This document shows, piece after piece, positions 22,999-34,940 of a stretch of 64,000 nucleotides of DNA (position 1 is the stretch's first letter; each line of letters starts with the position of its first letter). Under the pieces are notes generated by a model that ran no database searches, had not been told where the DNA came from, and worked only from the letters and a program-made list of their open reading frames with translations. The position numbers and the translations under genes are program-made. Where the stretch lies: NCBI GenBank assembly GCA_020091685.1, contig CM034610.1, positions 25,332,094-25,396,093 on the forward strand. The letters run 5' to 3'. This DNA comes from Lutjanus erythropterus. Taxonomy: Eukaryota > Chordata > Actinopteri > Lutjaniformes > Lutjanidae.

Positions 22999-25862
22999 CA
23001 GCCAGGGCAGCATTCCTTAACTCTTTCAAAGCCAGTGATCTTAAAGAGCGATTGATCTGTCTTCCTCCACTTGTGCCAAGGCTGAACGATTAACTGTCTT
23101 CGTACTGAAATCGTACTTTAAATAAAGAAAACTTCCAAATCGCAAGAAGTGGTGATTGTGATCCCCACTTGGGGGCAGTGGAAACATGCTGTAAACTCAA
23201 AGTTTGTATGGCGAATGTGTTAACAAAAAGTTGCCAATCGCACATTATACACGTCCAGCACACTTGGAATCTTGTTTCCAATATTTTTCTACTGTCTGTT
23301 TTACACAAAATCCTGAGAAAAATATCTGTCTCTTAAGCTGTTCAACGCTCGTTAGCTAGATGCTAACGGTGTCAGTATGCTGGACAAGTAGTGTACAGTG
23401 GGTTTATCAGAGCTTTTTTCCTGGTCAGAGTGAGAGCTGCAGATCATCAAACCAGTAAACCAAAACCAAAACAATTAACTGAAAAATGCTAAAAAAAAAA
23501 AACCAAACAAAAAAAACTCCATCTGCTAATGAATGACCTCCTTTCTGATATGCTATTTGCTAACACTTGTCTGTGTTGAAATGAGAGCCAAATTTCAGGA
23601 TGATTAAAAGATGATGCTGGAGGACCTGTAAAAGCGATATATATATTCATGTTTTTAGTTAGTTAATTTTAGCAAAATGCTAGCTAACTTACTACCTGAT
23701 CTACATCATTCATTAGCTAGCTAGTTTGCTGGCATTTAGCTAACATGAACTAACTTCAGATGATGTTTTACAGGAAAAGGAGATGTTGGCTTAACTGTTT
23801 TTAGAGCACAGAGCAAAAAATGATGGGACTTAGGAAGGGTCAATTCTCTGTGAGTTTCTCTCACATCTATATATTATATATGTATCAGTGCAGTTCAACA
23901 TTTTTCAGAATCTCCAAGAAAACTTGTGAGTAAATCATATCGTTTAGGACTTTCCGTATTGATTCAGGGCAGTGAAACTGCTAACGAAGCTAATGTTGAA
24001 GCTATGAAGCTAACGTTAGCTAGATAATCTAAACTGCATCATTGTCAGATGCGACTATAATGACGCTTTCAAGTGTCATAATTGTATTTCAGTGTTATCG
24101 AGTATTGTCACGTATAATTTTTTACTTGTCAAAACTTGCCAAGCTGGCCAAGTTCAGTCACAAGATCTATTCAGGTAGAAACAAGATAAATTTGTGATTA
24201 TGCTCAGTAGAAACACTTTTCTTCACACTATGATGACAACAAATACGGGCAGAGAGTTGAATTTACAGGATATAGCTGAAATTTAAATTAAAAATTGATC
24301 AGAAAAATGTAATTAGATATTTCCCTCCAGTAGTTCAGCTCTAACGTGTCACTAACTTGGGATGTGAATTCTTCATATCCCACATTTACGACACCGAGTC
24401 TCAAATTGCCTCTCCACTTCATTCTATTTTAGTCATACAGAAGAGCGACTGCTTAAAGTCTGCACGTCCTTCTGTGTGGACGAGGACGTCGATACAGGCG
24501 ACGTCTTTAGAGCTCCAGTATCACAGAGAAATAATACACCAGAGTGCTCAGCGCCCATCAGGGAGTTAAAGCTGAAACATGCCTGTGAAGACTCATGAAA
24601 TTGCCTTGTGTGTTGGGATGCAGAGAGAGGCCTTCTGGGTAACAGTAGCTCATGGAAGTTTGAAGAGTTGCTCGCACACACATATTGAAAATCTCAATTA
24701 CATGTTGAGTGTGTCTGCAGACCTGTGAGTCAAACAGGGAAACGTGTCCCTCAGGATTGGAACTGGGCCAACATTAAGTACCTACTGTACTACCTCACTC
24801 CACAGTAGCATCACGAATACACCTCTAAAATAGGTTTCGAAATACATTCTATGAAGTAATTTCAGCATAAAATCTACCGGTAATGCAAAGAAACAATACG
24901 TGTAAACATATACAAGTTCTTCTGTTAGTCAGCAGGACATTTATGAAGCCTCTGAACAGATTTGAATGAAATCTGGTGGAAAGTTCGGCCATGAGCCAAA
25001 GAACAAGTAATTACAGTAGTTCTAGGTGCATTTTGCATTTTCAAAATGACACATTTGGATGATAACTCTACCTTGGCAGAAGTATGGTGTTCTGAGTGCT
25101 TTTGAGCTTTTATTTATTTTCCAAATTCATTTTTACATCAAGATTAATTTTCAGGGTCTGAATGTTCCTGTGGGGTTTTTAGTTCCCAGTACAATCAGTT
25201 TAGTAAATACAACGCTTCCTCTGAGCGCACAGGGGAGCATTACATTCAAAGCATGTAGGCAGACACCTGAGCAATACTTCTGTGCTGTTCACGGGGAACA
25301 GAAGGGTATCAGACACAACACCTCGACGTATAAACTGATCTAAACCTGAAGCGATTAGCCAATCAACAGAAACTGCCGACAGTTCTGATAATCAGAGATG
25401 GACAAAGAGATACATCAAGATTTATCAGAATAAAACGCAAAATACTGCTGTATCATTGAACCTTACAGGGAAGCTAAAGGTTGAATGTCATAGAATCAGC
25501 AGTAATTGCACCTCATTTGACATTATCTTGTTTGTGACAGACAAACAAAAGCAGCAGTTTCAAGCAAGAGCCTTATTATTGCCTTATTATTCTGTTCATT
25601 TAAGCTGTTTGTGCTTCATAAATTAATGTTTCACAAAACTAAGGTGTCACTAGAATAGTTTAAATAAAATTTAAATGGTGAAAATTTAAAAAGCCCTTGT
25701 TTCAAATTAAATTCCTTTAGCGTTTCATGCACGGTCCAGCCATGTACTACTTTTTAACATAGTTTTATGAACCATGAGGAAAGTATTTTGAGTACTTTAA
25801 AAGTATAAAATTACTCCACTCTACAGTGTCTTGTTATACTGTAGATACAAAACATCTTGATC
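22999..25862. other. Intronic DNA without recognised genes
   Basis: Positions 23080-23160 begin AAGGCTGAACGATTAACTG and may be a worn end of a GCTGAACGATT-type element. Positions 23640-24020 are rich in GCTAGC/GCTAAC phrases, as is the minisatellite at 29.6 kb. No exon recognised. Confidence 0.4.
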
Positions 25863-25920
25863 GCCCCCTGGTGGCTGACTGCAGTATAGGTCGTAAACCC
25901 CACCAACTCCACATTAGCTA
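25863..25920 (+). repeat. GCCCCCTGGTGGCTG repeat fragment
   Basis: GCCCCCTGGTGGCTGACTGCAGTATAGGTCGTAAACCCCACC, a common fish repeat phrase as I remember it. It also occurs at 28241-28293, and at both sites it is followed directly by the CTGCAACGATTA element. Confidence 0.6.
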
Positions 25921-26239
25921 GAGCTGCAATGATTAATCAGTTATATCTTAATCTTGGGTAATTTTTTAGTATTTCTGTAAGAAAAAAGTAAACATTCTCA
26001 GATTTCAGCTTCTTAAATGTGAATATTTTTTGGCTTCTTTACTTGTCTCTGGCGGTAAACTGAATATTTTTTAGTTGTGGACAAAACAAGACATTTGATG
26101 ACATCATCTTGGACTCTGATCAACAGTTTTCACCAGTTTCTGGTGCACATTTCATGGACCGAACCACCAGTTGATTAACAGAGAAGATAATCGACAAATT
26201 AATCAATGATAAAAATAATCATCATTGATTGCAGCCCTA
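25921..26239 (+). mobile_element. CTGCAACGATTA element, near-full copy
   Basis: GAGCTGCAATGATTAATCAG at the left and AATAATCATCATTGATTGCAGCCCTA at the right. The interior TTCTTTACTTGTCTCTGGCGGTAAACTGAATATTTT and CATCTTGGACTCTGATCAACAGTTTTCACC is well kept. Confidence 0.7.
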
Positions 26240-28040
26240 AAACATTATATTAGGTTAAACAATTTCACTATATTAACGTAGTCCAAAAGTAACAGAAAGT
26301 AATCAAGTTACATTACTTTAATATTGTTATACATAGATTAAATTACTAGTAACTGTATGAGAATACATTCTTAAAGTAAACCTCCCAACTCTAGTTATAG
26401 ACTAAACAACTACTGAAAATAGTTGTTTATTGCAGTCCAAAACTGAGCAGTCAAAAATAGTGTTTCTGTGATGACAAATTTGAATCAATAAAAACTGATT
26501 TTTACTCAGATTTTATATTCCTAAACATGTCCTGCTCCAAAAAGACACTAGTGTTTGAGCAATTTACAGAAATAAGTCGAGCTATTGCTCAAAACGTAGC
26601 AAATAAATGCACAATTTTTCTCTCCAACGTTCACATGTTCAAGGCTTATCACTTTCCATGACCATAAAACGCTGCCAACACTCTCCCTGCTTCAGTTGCC
26701 ACCTAAGAAAGGACACCATATCTAGGTCACAGCAACGCCAACTGCTAAATATCAGTCACACTTCAGCCGCGAACACCCTTTAATCAAGCTGTCAACATTA
26801 ACATGGAGTAGAGCGTTGACACGGATCCAGAATAAAGCATCAGATGCAACAAACGCTCTCACATTACGATCAGAGTCAGCGTGAAACACTGACTGTAAGG
26901 AAGTGACAAAGAGGAAGAGGCCATAGAGGGACAGCAGGAAAGTGAGAATAAGAGGGAAGGGAAGGGAAATGGACACATCGAGACAGAGCGAAGAAGAGTG
27001 AGACTTCCCACTATTGACGTTGTGATCAGAGAGTGGAGGAGAGGTTAGATCAACGCTTCTTTTACCCACGCATCGTGCTGCTGCCCACTCCCTACTGTCA
27101 GTACTGCTAGAACGGTTCCCTTTTCACAAAAGAGCTGCATGGGAGAGACACAGCCACGAACCCCGGCGCTGGTCTCCATTTAAATGTCACCACTTCCACG
27201 CAGCAAGCGAGATCACTAGGGAACGTTGTGAGAATGGCCGTCAAACCACCTGCAAAGGCGGGTGTCAGTGGGACATTCAGGACCCTGCTGTGGGCTGATG
27301 GAACAAGCTCAAAATGTACTGTACTGATTTTAGACATGCATCAGGCCCTTTAATACAGATTTATGACAGCAATCAAACCAGAAGTGCTGAATACGGAGGG
27401 CACACCGGTGGCTCGGCAAACCCAGACATGATTCACGCCATCTTCACACATCAGAGTGTGCTATTGTATAGCAAAAAAGCATAAGAGGATGTGCTTCACT
27501 GTGATTATTGCGATGATGGTGATACAAAAGAAACAATGTGCAGCTGAGTACCATCGGCAGCACTGAGTGCCAGCTATTACAGCAAAGAATGCACTCGTCA
27601 GTATTGAGTTTTTTATCCAGCAATTGAAATAACTACAGACAGCCTTTAAAGCTTTCTTCAAAGTACTGCATGTTCTCTATGAAGACGGGTGATGAAATGA
27701 GGGAAAAACATAAATATACAGACCCTTTTCACTGCAGACAGTTCGACTTGTCATAGTAAGGAAAGCACAGGTGTTACCAGTGACAGAAATGATGGCTGGC
27801 GTCCCAGTAAGACGTGACGGTGAGCCAGCGTGCGCAACACTGGGGCCCTGAAACTGATGCATTCGAATGGAATTCAGCCATCATCAATGTCATTAGTTAC
27901 ACCCGTGATTTTTCCCACTCAGACATGTCAACATGTCTTGAAAAAGGCCGACGAGTGGAGAGGCGTAACAGCTGCAAACGGAGCATGAAGGCTCACCTGA
28001 ATGCTTTGATGACATCATGTGATTCATGTGCTACGGCCTA
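26240..28040. other. Intronic DNA without recognised genes
   Basis: Positions 26750-27330 are GC-richer with open frames on the minus strand (26752-27069 and 27107-27337) that have no recognised domain. Positions 26930-27000 are purine-rich. Nothing else assigned. Confidence 0.4.
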
Positions 28041-28293
28041 CACAGTCACCGCTTCACGACTAAGCTGAACGCCTATGGGAGATTTGGAGCAACGCGTTAG
28101 TCATCACGCTCCGCCACCACGATCAGAACATCAAATTTGGGAATCCAGTGAAGTTCCACATACTTGAAGCTGCTCTGGAGGCTCACGGTGGACAATTGAC
28201 AAAGAAGGACAACGTGACAGCTCTTTCAAGTGAAGCCAACCGGGTGGCTGGCTGCAGTATAGCTCATAAACCCCGCCACCACCATGTTAGCTG
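28041..28293 (+). repeat. Composite dispersed-repeat remnant
   Basis: Positions 28090-28200 (GTTAGTCATCACGCTCCGCCACCA, CCAGTGAAGTTCCACATACTTGAAGCTGCTCTGGAGGCTCACGGTGG) resemble a common fish repeat with an apparent but meaningless reading frame. It continues into the CCGGGTGGCTGGCTGCAGTATAG...CCCCGCC phrase at 28241-28293. Confidence 0.45.
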
Positions 28294-28375
28294 GAGCTGC
28301 AACGATTAATCACTTATTAATCACTTATTAATTTAATCGCCAACTATTTTGACAGTGATGTATCACAGTGGTAAA
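28294..28375 (+). mobile_element. CTGCAACGATTA element, left end only
   Basis: GAGCTGCAACGATTAATCACTTATTAATCACTTATTAATTTAATCGCCAACTATTTTGA, with a small internal duplication of AATCACTTATT. Truncated on the right. Confidence 0.6.
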
Positions 28376-28843
28376 CATGCTCCTGTCCCAACTTTTATGT
28401 ATCGTGTTGCAGGCATCAACTTCATGATGAGTGTATATTTACAAAAAACAATAAACCTAAGAGCTGATTTCTACTTTTGCTCGTCTTTATGAGGGTGAAG
28501 ATACCTGACACCACAAGAGCATGGAGTACAAGGCAATACCACAGATTTTGTAGATGTGTAGAGGACAGCATTGCTTAATTTTCTTCTGAAAACCCCAAAG
28601 AAGGTGTTGCAATGACCACCATAGACTGGCAACAGAATAAATTAAAAGTGCAACAATAGATACCGTACTGTAATTCTAATAAAAACATATATAACTCCAA
28701 AAAGTGGCTTTAGAGTCAAGTTACTCTTTAATATCATGATATTGATTTCAACCACAACGGCCTAACCATGACTCTCAGAGAGGATGGCAGAAGAGGTTTC
28801 AGGCTGTCACATTCTTGAGGCTGAAGGACTTAAAGGAGGTAAT
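28376..28843. other. Intronic DNA without recognised genes
   Basis: Ordinary sequence between the truncated element and the following GC-rich block; no repeat ends, tandem arrays or exon-like patterns seen. Confidence 0.4.
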
Positions 28844-29318
28844 TCAGCAGAGGCACATGGGTGGCCGTGACCAGGGCGGTATGTGCATCAAGTGGTGCCA
28901 CTGAACCATAATGATGGGCCCATAAGTGCCTCCCACACTCCACGAGATAGCAGAGTGCCTCCGCTGACACTTGGGGCCCGTCGTCTCGCAGCCCTCAGCC
29001 CTCTCAACAGGCCGTCTGAATTGTCTTTGACCTTCAGCACACTTTCGTTTTGCTGTAGCTTTGTTGCCATGGTTGCCCGGTGACGAGGCCACAGGTGCCC
29101 GTTGATGAGGTTGGCAGCTTCGGAGGCCGTGCTGACCACCTGATCCACACTGGATATATTGTTTCTGACCCGAAGCGAGGAACGACTTCTCCTCTTCTTT
29201 GTTGTTTTGGGAGAAGGCCGATGAGGCCACAGGCAGGGAAGTGATGAGGTCTTCTTTCTGCTGATGGCTCTTCATCTCACCACTCGGGAAAACTTTATGG
29301 ACCAACTTAACACTGAGA
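28844..29318 (-). pseudogene. Coding-like GC-rich block, unassigned; possible degraded gene fragment
   Basis: A 486-base minus-strand frame (29329-28844) contains HKVFPSGEMKSHQQKEDLIT and KEEEKSFLASGQKQ. From about 29150 a second frame looks more protein-like (VDQVVSTASEAANLINGHL). Near the end a third frame reads ALCYLVECG...HTALVTATHVPLLNYLL, which has the rhythm of an ankyrin repeat. Shifts between frames would mean a decayed copy. I do not recognise the protein, and it does not match what I recall of TANC2. It abuts the transposon at 29319. It could instead be part of a dispersed repeat or chance. Confidence 0.25.
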
Positions 29319-30173
29319 CTGGGTTGCACCAGAGACTGATTTAATCAGAGATGATAATCAGAGTTTAGCAAAACTTGGTTTAAAATAAGTAAATCCAGAT
29401 TTATAATTAAGCAGAGCTTTGGTACATTAAACACTATCTCTGTTTAATAAATAAAAGTTTTGTGATATAAACAAAAACTGACTGGTTTAATCAATATAGA
29501 GATGCTTTCTTACCCAAATTAAAATAAACAGATAAATAAATGAATAAATAAATTTCAGTGCTGTTGGGACATAGTAAGTATAAAGTTCTGGATTACTTAA
29601 CAAAACATTATAAACTGTTTGCTAGCTAGCTAAAAAGCCTTTCAAGTTACATCATTTACTAGCTAATTAAACAGTTTAAAAAACTTATACTGTTTGCTAG
29701 CTAGCTAACAAAACATTACACTGTTTGCTAGCTAGCTAAAAGTTTTTAAAAAGTTTTATTGTCTGTTAGTTCACTAACAATACATTGTGTGCTAGCTAGT
29801 TAAAAAGTTAACAGAACATTATATTGTTTGCTAGCTAACACGCAAACAAAATGTTACATCGTTTGCTAGCTTGATAAAAGTCATCAAAATGTCACATTAT
29901 TTGCTTGCTAGCTAAAATGGTAACAAAATGTTATATTGTTTCCTAGCTTGCAAAAAAAAGTTGGTTTGGCTAGTTAGCCCCCTCACGGTGGCTCAGCAGA
30001 TCATTTTAAAAGTTAAACCTCTTCAAGCGCAAGTTAATACCAGATTTTCTATCAGAGGTTTAAATTGAATCTTTCTGAATTTTAAGCCAGTCTAAAAGTT
30101 TGGTGGAACCTAATTTAAAGTTAAACAATAATTTAATCAGGTTTAAAAATTAATCCTTGTTGGTGAAACCCAG
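29319..30173. mobile_element. Non-autonomous element with CTGGGTT(G/T)CACCA ends and an internal minisatellite
   Basis: The left end CTGGGTTGCACCAGAGACTGATTTAATC and the inverse of the right end (CTGGGTTTCACCAACAAGGATTAATT) form terminal inverted repeats of about 13 bp plus weaker similarity. Both flanks of the interior are rich in GGTTTAA-type phrases. The middle carries the GCTAGC minisatellite. No target duplication is clear and no transposase is present. Confidence 0.65.
29585..29955. repeat. Degenerate minisatellite with GTTTGCTAGCTAGCTAA units
   Basis: About nine irregular units of roughly 35-45 bp of the form AACAAAACATTACACTGTTTGCTAGCTAGCTAAAA. Units vary in length and carry the palindrome GCTAGCTAGC or its decayed versions. 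It lies wholly inside the element at 29319-30173. Confidence 0.75.
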
Positions 30174-30962
30174 CTTGAGGTATCTAACACACTTTAGAAA
30201 TGATAATGCGCTTTCTAGAGTGGAGAGGGAAATATAGAAGACAATCCTCAGGGGAAAGAGAAAAGCCGTAAACAAGCGGTTTCTGACAGTTCCTTGAACA
30301 CTTTATCTGTCGAGCTCTGATGAGGAAAACAGATTATACCCATGCATATATCTACATATGAAGGCATCTCACAGCTGGAGCAGAATCTTGAGGCACCAAC
30401 TTCACTCTGGCAGACGCTATCTGGTGTTTTCACAGTTGCTCAGTCACCACTGCAGAAAGGCACCTCAGAAATAAATGTCAACAGCTGAAGGAAAAAAAAA
30501 AAACTAAATGACACGTTGCAGTGAAGCTCTTGGAGGCTGCAGACATCAGGCTGTTGTCCTTAGTAACCAAAGGTCAAAGCTCCTCTTGACAGCTGTCCAC
30601 CATATTGATTCACAGATCCATTGTCTGCTCTGCAGTCCACAGTCTGTGTTTACACAGCCACTTATTGTTCACATTTGAAGGGAATTAAGACATGCAGAGA
30701 TTTCAGGAACACTTGCTATGAGGCCGCACTGTATAATTATAGCTGCATGCACTCAGAAATATTTATAATTCTTTATAACAATAATCATAACACATTGTGA
30801 AAGCCTTTAATGATGACTTATAAGGTCAAGTATCATAATATCACATAATGGTAGTGAAGGAGCCTGACAGCAGGGAGGAATGGTTGAGTGATTGTTAGCT
30901 TATTTGTAGTTGTATATTAATTTGGATTAATTTACCTGTACTCAGTTAACTGTCTGTCATGA
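30174..30962. other. Intronic DNA without recognised genes
   Basis: Ordinary low-repeat sequence with one A12 run near 30490. No exon signals noticed. Confidence 0.4.
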
Positions 30963-31242
30963 CTAGCGATGCAAATTTATAAGTGAAAAAAACAAAAACA
31001 TTTAATTGGTTAATCATTAATAATCAGCAAGATACAAAAATACTTTTTTTTACTATTTTTTTTTCAAAATTTTTCCAGCATTTTAAGTTGAAGTTAACGT
31101 TTCTTTATTTGACAAAAGGCTCTGTCAGATAAAAGAATGTTAAATGAGGAACAATTACTGCTATTTCTATACCTCAGATTAGTTATCAATTAATTGGCTA
31201 AAATTATCGATTAGCCTAGTGATTAATCATTGACATCCCTAG
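30963..31242. mobile_element. Element with CTAG(G/C)GATG inverted ends
   Basis: The left end CTAGCGATGCAAATTTATAAG and the inverse of the right end (CTAGGGATGTCAATGATTAATC) are imperfect inverted repeats. The interior is T-rich with no open frame. A relative's left end lies at 21426. Confidence 0.6.
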
Positions 31243-31499
31243 TTATGACCCACCATGTACAACTTCGGGGAAAGTAGAAATTCTATCAGGTATTTTCTAT
31301 CTATATAGTCTGATTTTTGTCGTTAAAATAATGATTCATTTGTCTGTTTTTCACCTTATTATTTAGTTTTATTTGTTGATGAAAATGCTACGTTTTTTTG
31401 TCGTAGCTTTCAGCTTATTTTATTTTATTTTGGGCTTATTTTTATTGTGGTAAAAAAGATGGTCAATGAATATTTTTTATCTTTTCATCACTGATGAAA

Positions 31500-31771
31500 T
31501 TAACGCTGCTAGTTTGACAACTGATAAATAATTTAAGTCGTTTTTTAAACATTTTCTGGCACGAGATTCTCCAGTGTGAGGATTTGCTGCTTTTGTCTGT
31601 TATCAGTGTAAATTAAATATCTTTGGTTTAATGGACTGGTGTTGGCATAAAATGTATTTGGCCTGGGCTTTAAGGAATTGATACATATTTTTCACAATAT
31701 TCGGACAGTTCTTAGACCAAATAATTGAGGAACTAATCGCCAAATGATGAATAATGAAAACTGCAGCCTTA
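31500..31771 (+). mobile_element. CTGCAACGATTA element, left end missing
   Basis: Interior phrases GTGAGGATTTGCTGCTTTTGTCTGTTATCAGTGTAAATTAAATATCTTTGG and AACTAATCGCCAAATGATGAATAATGAAAACTGCAGCCTTA. Confidence 0.55.
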
Positions 31772-32414
31772 AAATAGAGCATCGATCATTTCCGACTGTC
31801 AAAATTAAAGACTTACTACCTATTTGGGTCTACAAGCACACCTTGTAATCTGCAGTGAATGGGGCAAACGAAGGGCTAAATATGACATCCCTCTGCAGGA
31901 GCTCAGTGTTCCCGCGTGTCATCCGAACCTGCCCCACTGAAATCCCTCCATTCATTCATGTTTTTTTCTCCTGGGTTCATTAATACAGGAAGGAAGGGGA
32001 CATTCTGTGGAGCAGTAGGTGCCAATCTGTCGCTCTGTGGAGATCAGCCAGACTCAGCTCATGTTAAGCTGCTGCTGCTGCTCCTCCTGAAGCCTCTTAC
32101 ATCCATCTGATAGGTGGCGTGATTAATTTCTACACAGTAAATGCAGTCACTAATGTCACTGGTTATTCCATAGCTTGCTTTGAACGTAAGAAGCAATATA
32201 TATGTAAATGTGCAACATCTGTATATACATGTTTTTTTTCCATTGCATTTATTAGATTTTAAAGTGCACTCACTACTGACGAGATAAAATCATTCAAAAT
32301 GCATAAAAAAAACCTAAAAATCAAGTGTGGTACGTAATTGATTTTTACATCATAGGACTCTGATGATATCCGTGTGATCCACGCGTGGTTGAGCTAATTT
32401 GCCTTTATTACAGC
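31772..32414. other. Intronic DNA without recognised genes
   Basis: Positions 31850-32110 are slightly GC-richer with (CTG)4 at about 32068. No motif assigned. Confidence 0.4.
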
Positions 32415-32676
32415 AAATAAAAAGTAAAAAAAAAAAAAAATCTGGTTTCAGCTTCTTAAAGGTCAATAATTTCTGGTTTCTTTACTCCTCTGTGACACTA
32501 ATGTGAATATCTTTGGCTTGTGGACAAAATAAGACATTTCAGGACATCACTTTGGGCTTTGGGAAACACTGATCGACATTTTTCACCGTTTTATGAACCA
32601 AACAACCAATCGATTAATCACAGAAGCAATCAACAGAATAATCCATAATGAAAATAAATGGTTGGTTGCAGGCCTA
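32415..32676 (+). mobile_element. CTGCAACGATTA element, left end degraded
   Basis: GGTTTCAGCTTCTTAAAGGTCAATAATTTCTGGTTTCTTTACTCCTCTGTGACA, ACATCACTTTGGGCTTTGGGAAACACTGATCGACATTTTTCACC and a right end GGTTGGTTGCAGGCCTA. Confidence 0.65.
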
Positions 32677-32738
32677 AATGTTTCAGTCTCATGTTATTCC
32701 ACTGTCCAGTGTGTCTGGGATCAGACCTGTGAATGAAT

Positions 32739-33010
32739 AGGGCTGAATGATTTTAAAGAAATATCTAGTGATTATTTTGAGTGATATTGCATTTGCGGTA
32801 TGATTTGCAATATTAGAAGGAATAATAATTTTTACATCTTTATTATCTTTTGCAAGGATCTGTACCAAACAAAGATGGTTTCTTAAGTCTGTAGAATATG
32901 ATTTTTAATATTTTGCCACACATTTTGCCTTTAAATGCTGCATGATATGAAAATTGCAGGGGGGCCGTATTACGATTTTGACAAAATTTCGATCACTTGT
33001 TCAGCTGTAG
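32739..33010. mobile_element. GGGCTGAATGATTTT element
   Basis: The left end TAGGGCTGAATGATTTTAAAG and the right part ATTACGATTTTGACAAAATTTCGATCACTTGTTCAGCTGTAG are consistent with the 'GGGCTGCACGATT...GCGATTTT' fish repeats. Its TTTGCCTTTAAATGCTGCA phrase recurs at 62945-62975. Confidence 0.5.
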
Positions 33011-34608
33011 TTCTCACACACATGCCTAGGAACGCAGCCTCTGATTGACTGACAAATCAGGAAGTGAGACTCTGATTGGTCGACTGAGTCAGCCCAAGGC
33101 ATCACGGGGTTGACATGGACGGCTAACAACTTGCTAACAACAACAATCGATTTCGACACAGAAAAATGTATGAGCGTTGCATTCACGGGTAAACTGCCAA
33201 CCTGCAGGAATACGTTGCTTTTTCAGCATTGTAAGAAAAAAAAAGTCATAGTTTATTTACAAAAATACTAATTATAAACAGTTCAAATAGTTCTGACAAA
33301 TCGCAGATACAATATTAGAAGCAAGGACTGCTGATTTATCTTTTCAACCTTGAAATTTTTGAAATAGCGGCATGTAAAGGAGCAGCATAATAAAGGCTGT
33401 TAGAGTGAGCCACTTAAGGTTCCTGTGTCATCTTCTATGCACAAAAATCTTGATGTTATGTTTTGTTATGCTTCCATTTTCTTTGTTCAAAACAAGGTGC
33501 GAGTGACAGAATCTAATCTAAGGAATGAAAACAAGGCAATAATAAAAAATGTCACCCCAATAAATGGTGCAATCTCGATTGTGGAAAACATCACTAATTC
33601 ACTCATTTTGAAAACACTAGAATGCAGCGGGGAAGTTTTCATACTGATGAATTCTACGGCTTATCAAAAATAAAACAGGCATAATACAGGCCAGTGTTCT
33701 TTAAATCTACTTGCATTGAGTATCTTGTTTGATTTAACTAGAGCTGCCCGGCGCAGGTGGGCTTATCTGCAGTTAAAGATGGACAATAATTGCGTTTACA
33801 CTGCATTAGGTCTGGCTGTTGTGTCACTCCTTCGTGCCGTAGAGCTCGAAGGTTGTTTGCTGATCTGATGATCTCTAATTAGATTTCTCCACCACTGTGG
33901 AAAATGAGCCATCAATTAGAGTGCTGTGATTAGGGGGACCGATTTGATTCCTGTCAAGCACCTGCTGCCTTCAGACTCGTCAAGTTACTGGAACGTTCCT
34001 CGTCTGACAGAAGGGGGAGGAACGTGGCTGCTTCCCCGCCACAAGAACAAATTACAGGACGTGCGTGTTCTGGGGCTCGCTGATATTTTTGAAAGGGGCA
34101 TGATGTTAGTATTTGCATTACTTTTACAGCAAGCATCATCCTCTGAGAACAGAACAAGAACAGGTTGATAAGAATGTTTTCTCTGATCTGCAGGGGCCAA
34201 TTTGTCAAGCGAGTTGCAGAACCATCCATCTCAGTGCATCAATAGCACAACACAGAAAAACAGCATTGTGAAAAATACAAGTATGCATAAATCAAACAGA
34301 TTATACTGAATATAGACAGTTTTCACACCTGAGCTGTTTGGTTTGGTTCAAATTAACTCCAGTACATTTGACTGTTTAGTCTGATTTGACTGGGCCGGCG
34401 TGAAAGCTGTAAACAACAGAAAGTGAATACAGCATGCCATTCCTTTTCAGCGGTTTGCTGAGTCAGCGCAGCGACAATGAAAAAATCATGACTCTGCTGC
34501 CTCTAAGAAGTGACACGACATGAGTGCAGTGCTGTTACACACAGCAGTTTACCTTCACATGAAAACAACACCAGGCTGCTTCAGTATCACCATACAGACC
34601 TCTACACA
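33011..34608. other. Low-repeat intronic stretch
   Basis: No mobile element recognised. Positions 33690-34200 are moderately GC-rich. CTCTAATT (33873-33880) and its inverse AATTAGAG (33914-33921) lie 33 bp apart, giving paired TAATTA-like homeodomain motifs. Possible regulatory DNA, unproven. Confidence 0.3.
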
Positions 34609-34940
34609 CAGGGTTCCTACACCTTTTCAAAAGTCAAGCACTTTTCAAGGATGTTCAAGGTGCATTTTCAAGCTTTTCCAGCACCTTACAGCTGTGGTAA
34701 ATTATACATTTATATGCACGTCCTCAAAATTATTATCTCACTTCTTTATCTCACTAAATCAGATATATTGTGCTGTAAACAACCCATATGACGTTTGATG
34801 ACAGCAGTCTACAGAGGGGTGACAAATTAAAGGAAAACACAACAAAGTCCACGTCTAAAATCCAAGGACTTTTCAAACCTTGAAGACACTACATTAAAAT
34901 TCAATTTTTCAGGGTTTCCAGCACCTGTAAAAACCTTGTA
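34609..34940. mobile_element. CAGGGTTCC(T)ACACC element
   Basis: CAGGGTTCCTACACCTTTTCAAAAGTCAAGCACTTTTCAAGG at the left and AAGGACTTTTCAAACCTTGAAGACACTACATTAAAATTCAA...AGGGTTTCCAGCACCTG at the right. Matching phrases appear around 57450-57480 and 57719-57800. A familiar fish repeat type; the superfamily is not determined. Confidence 0.55.

Noticed and set aside
22418-23020. Ser/Pro-rich and His-rich frames as small proteins
   Set aside because: They are translations of CATC, CA, CT, TCC and purine-rich simple sequence on both strands.
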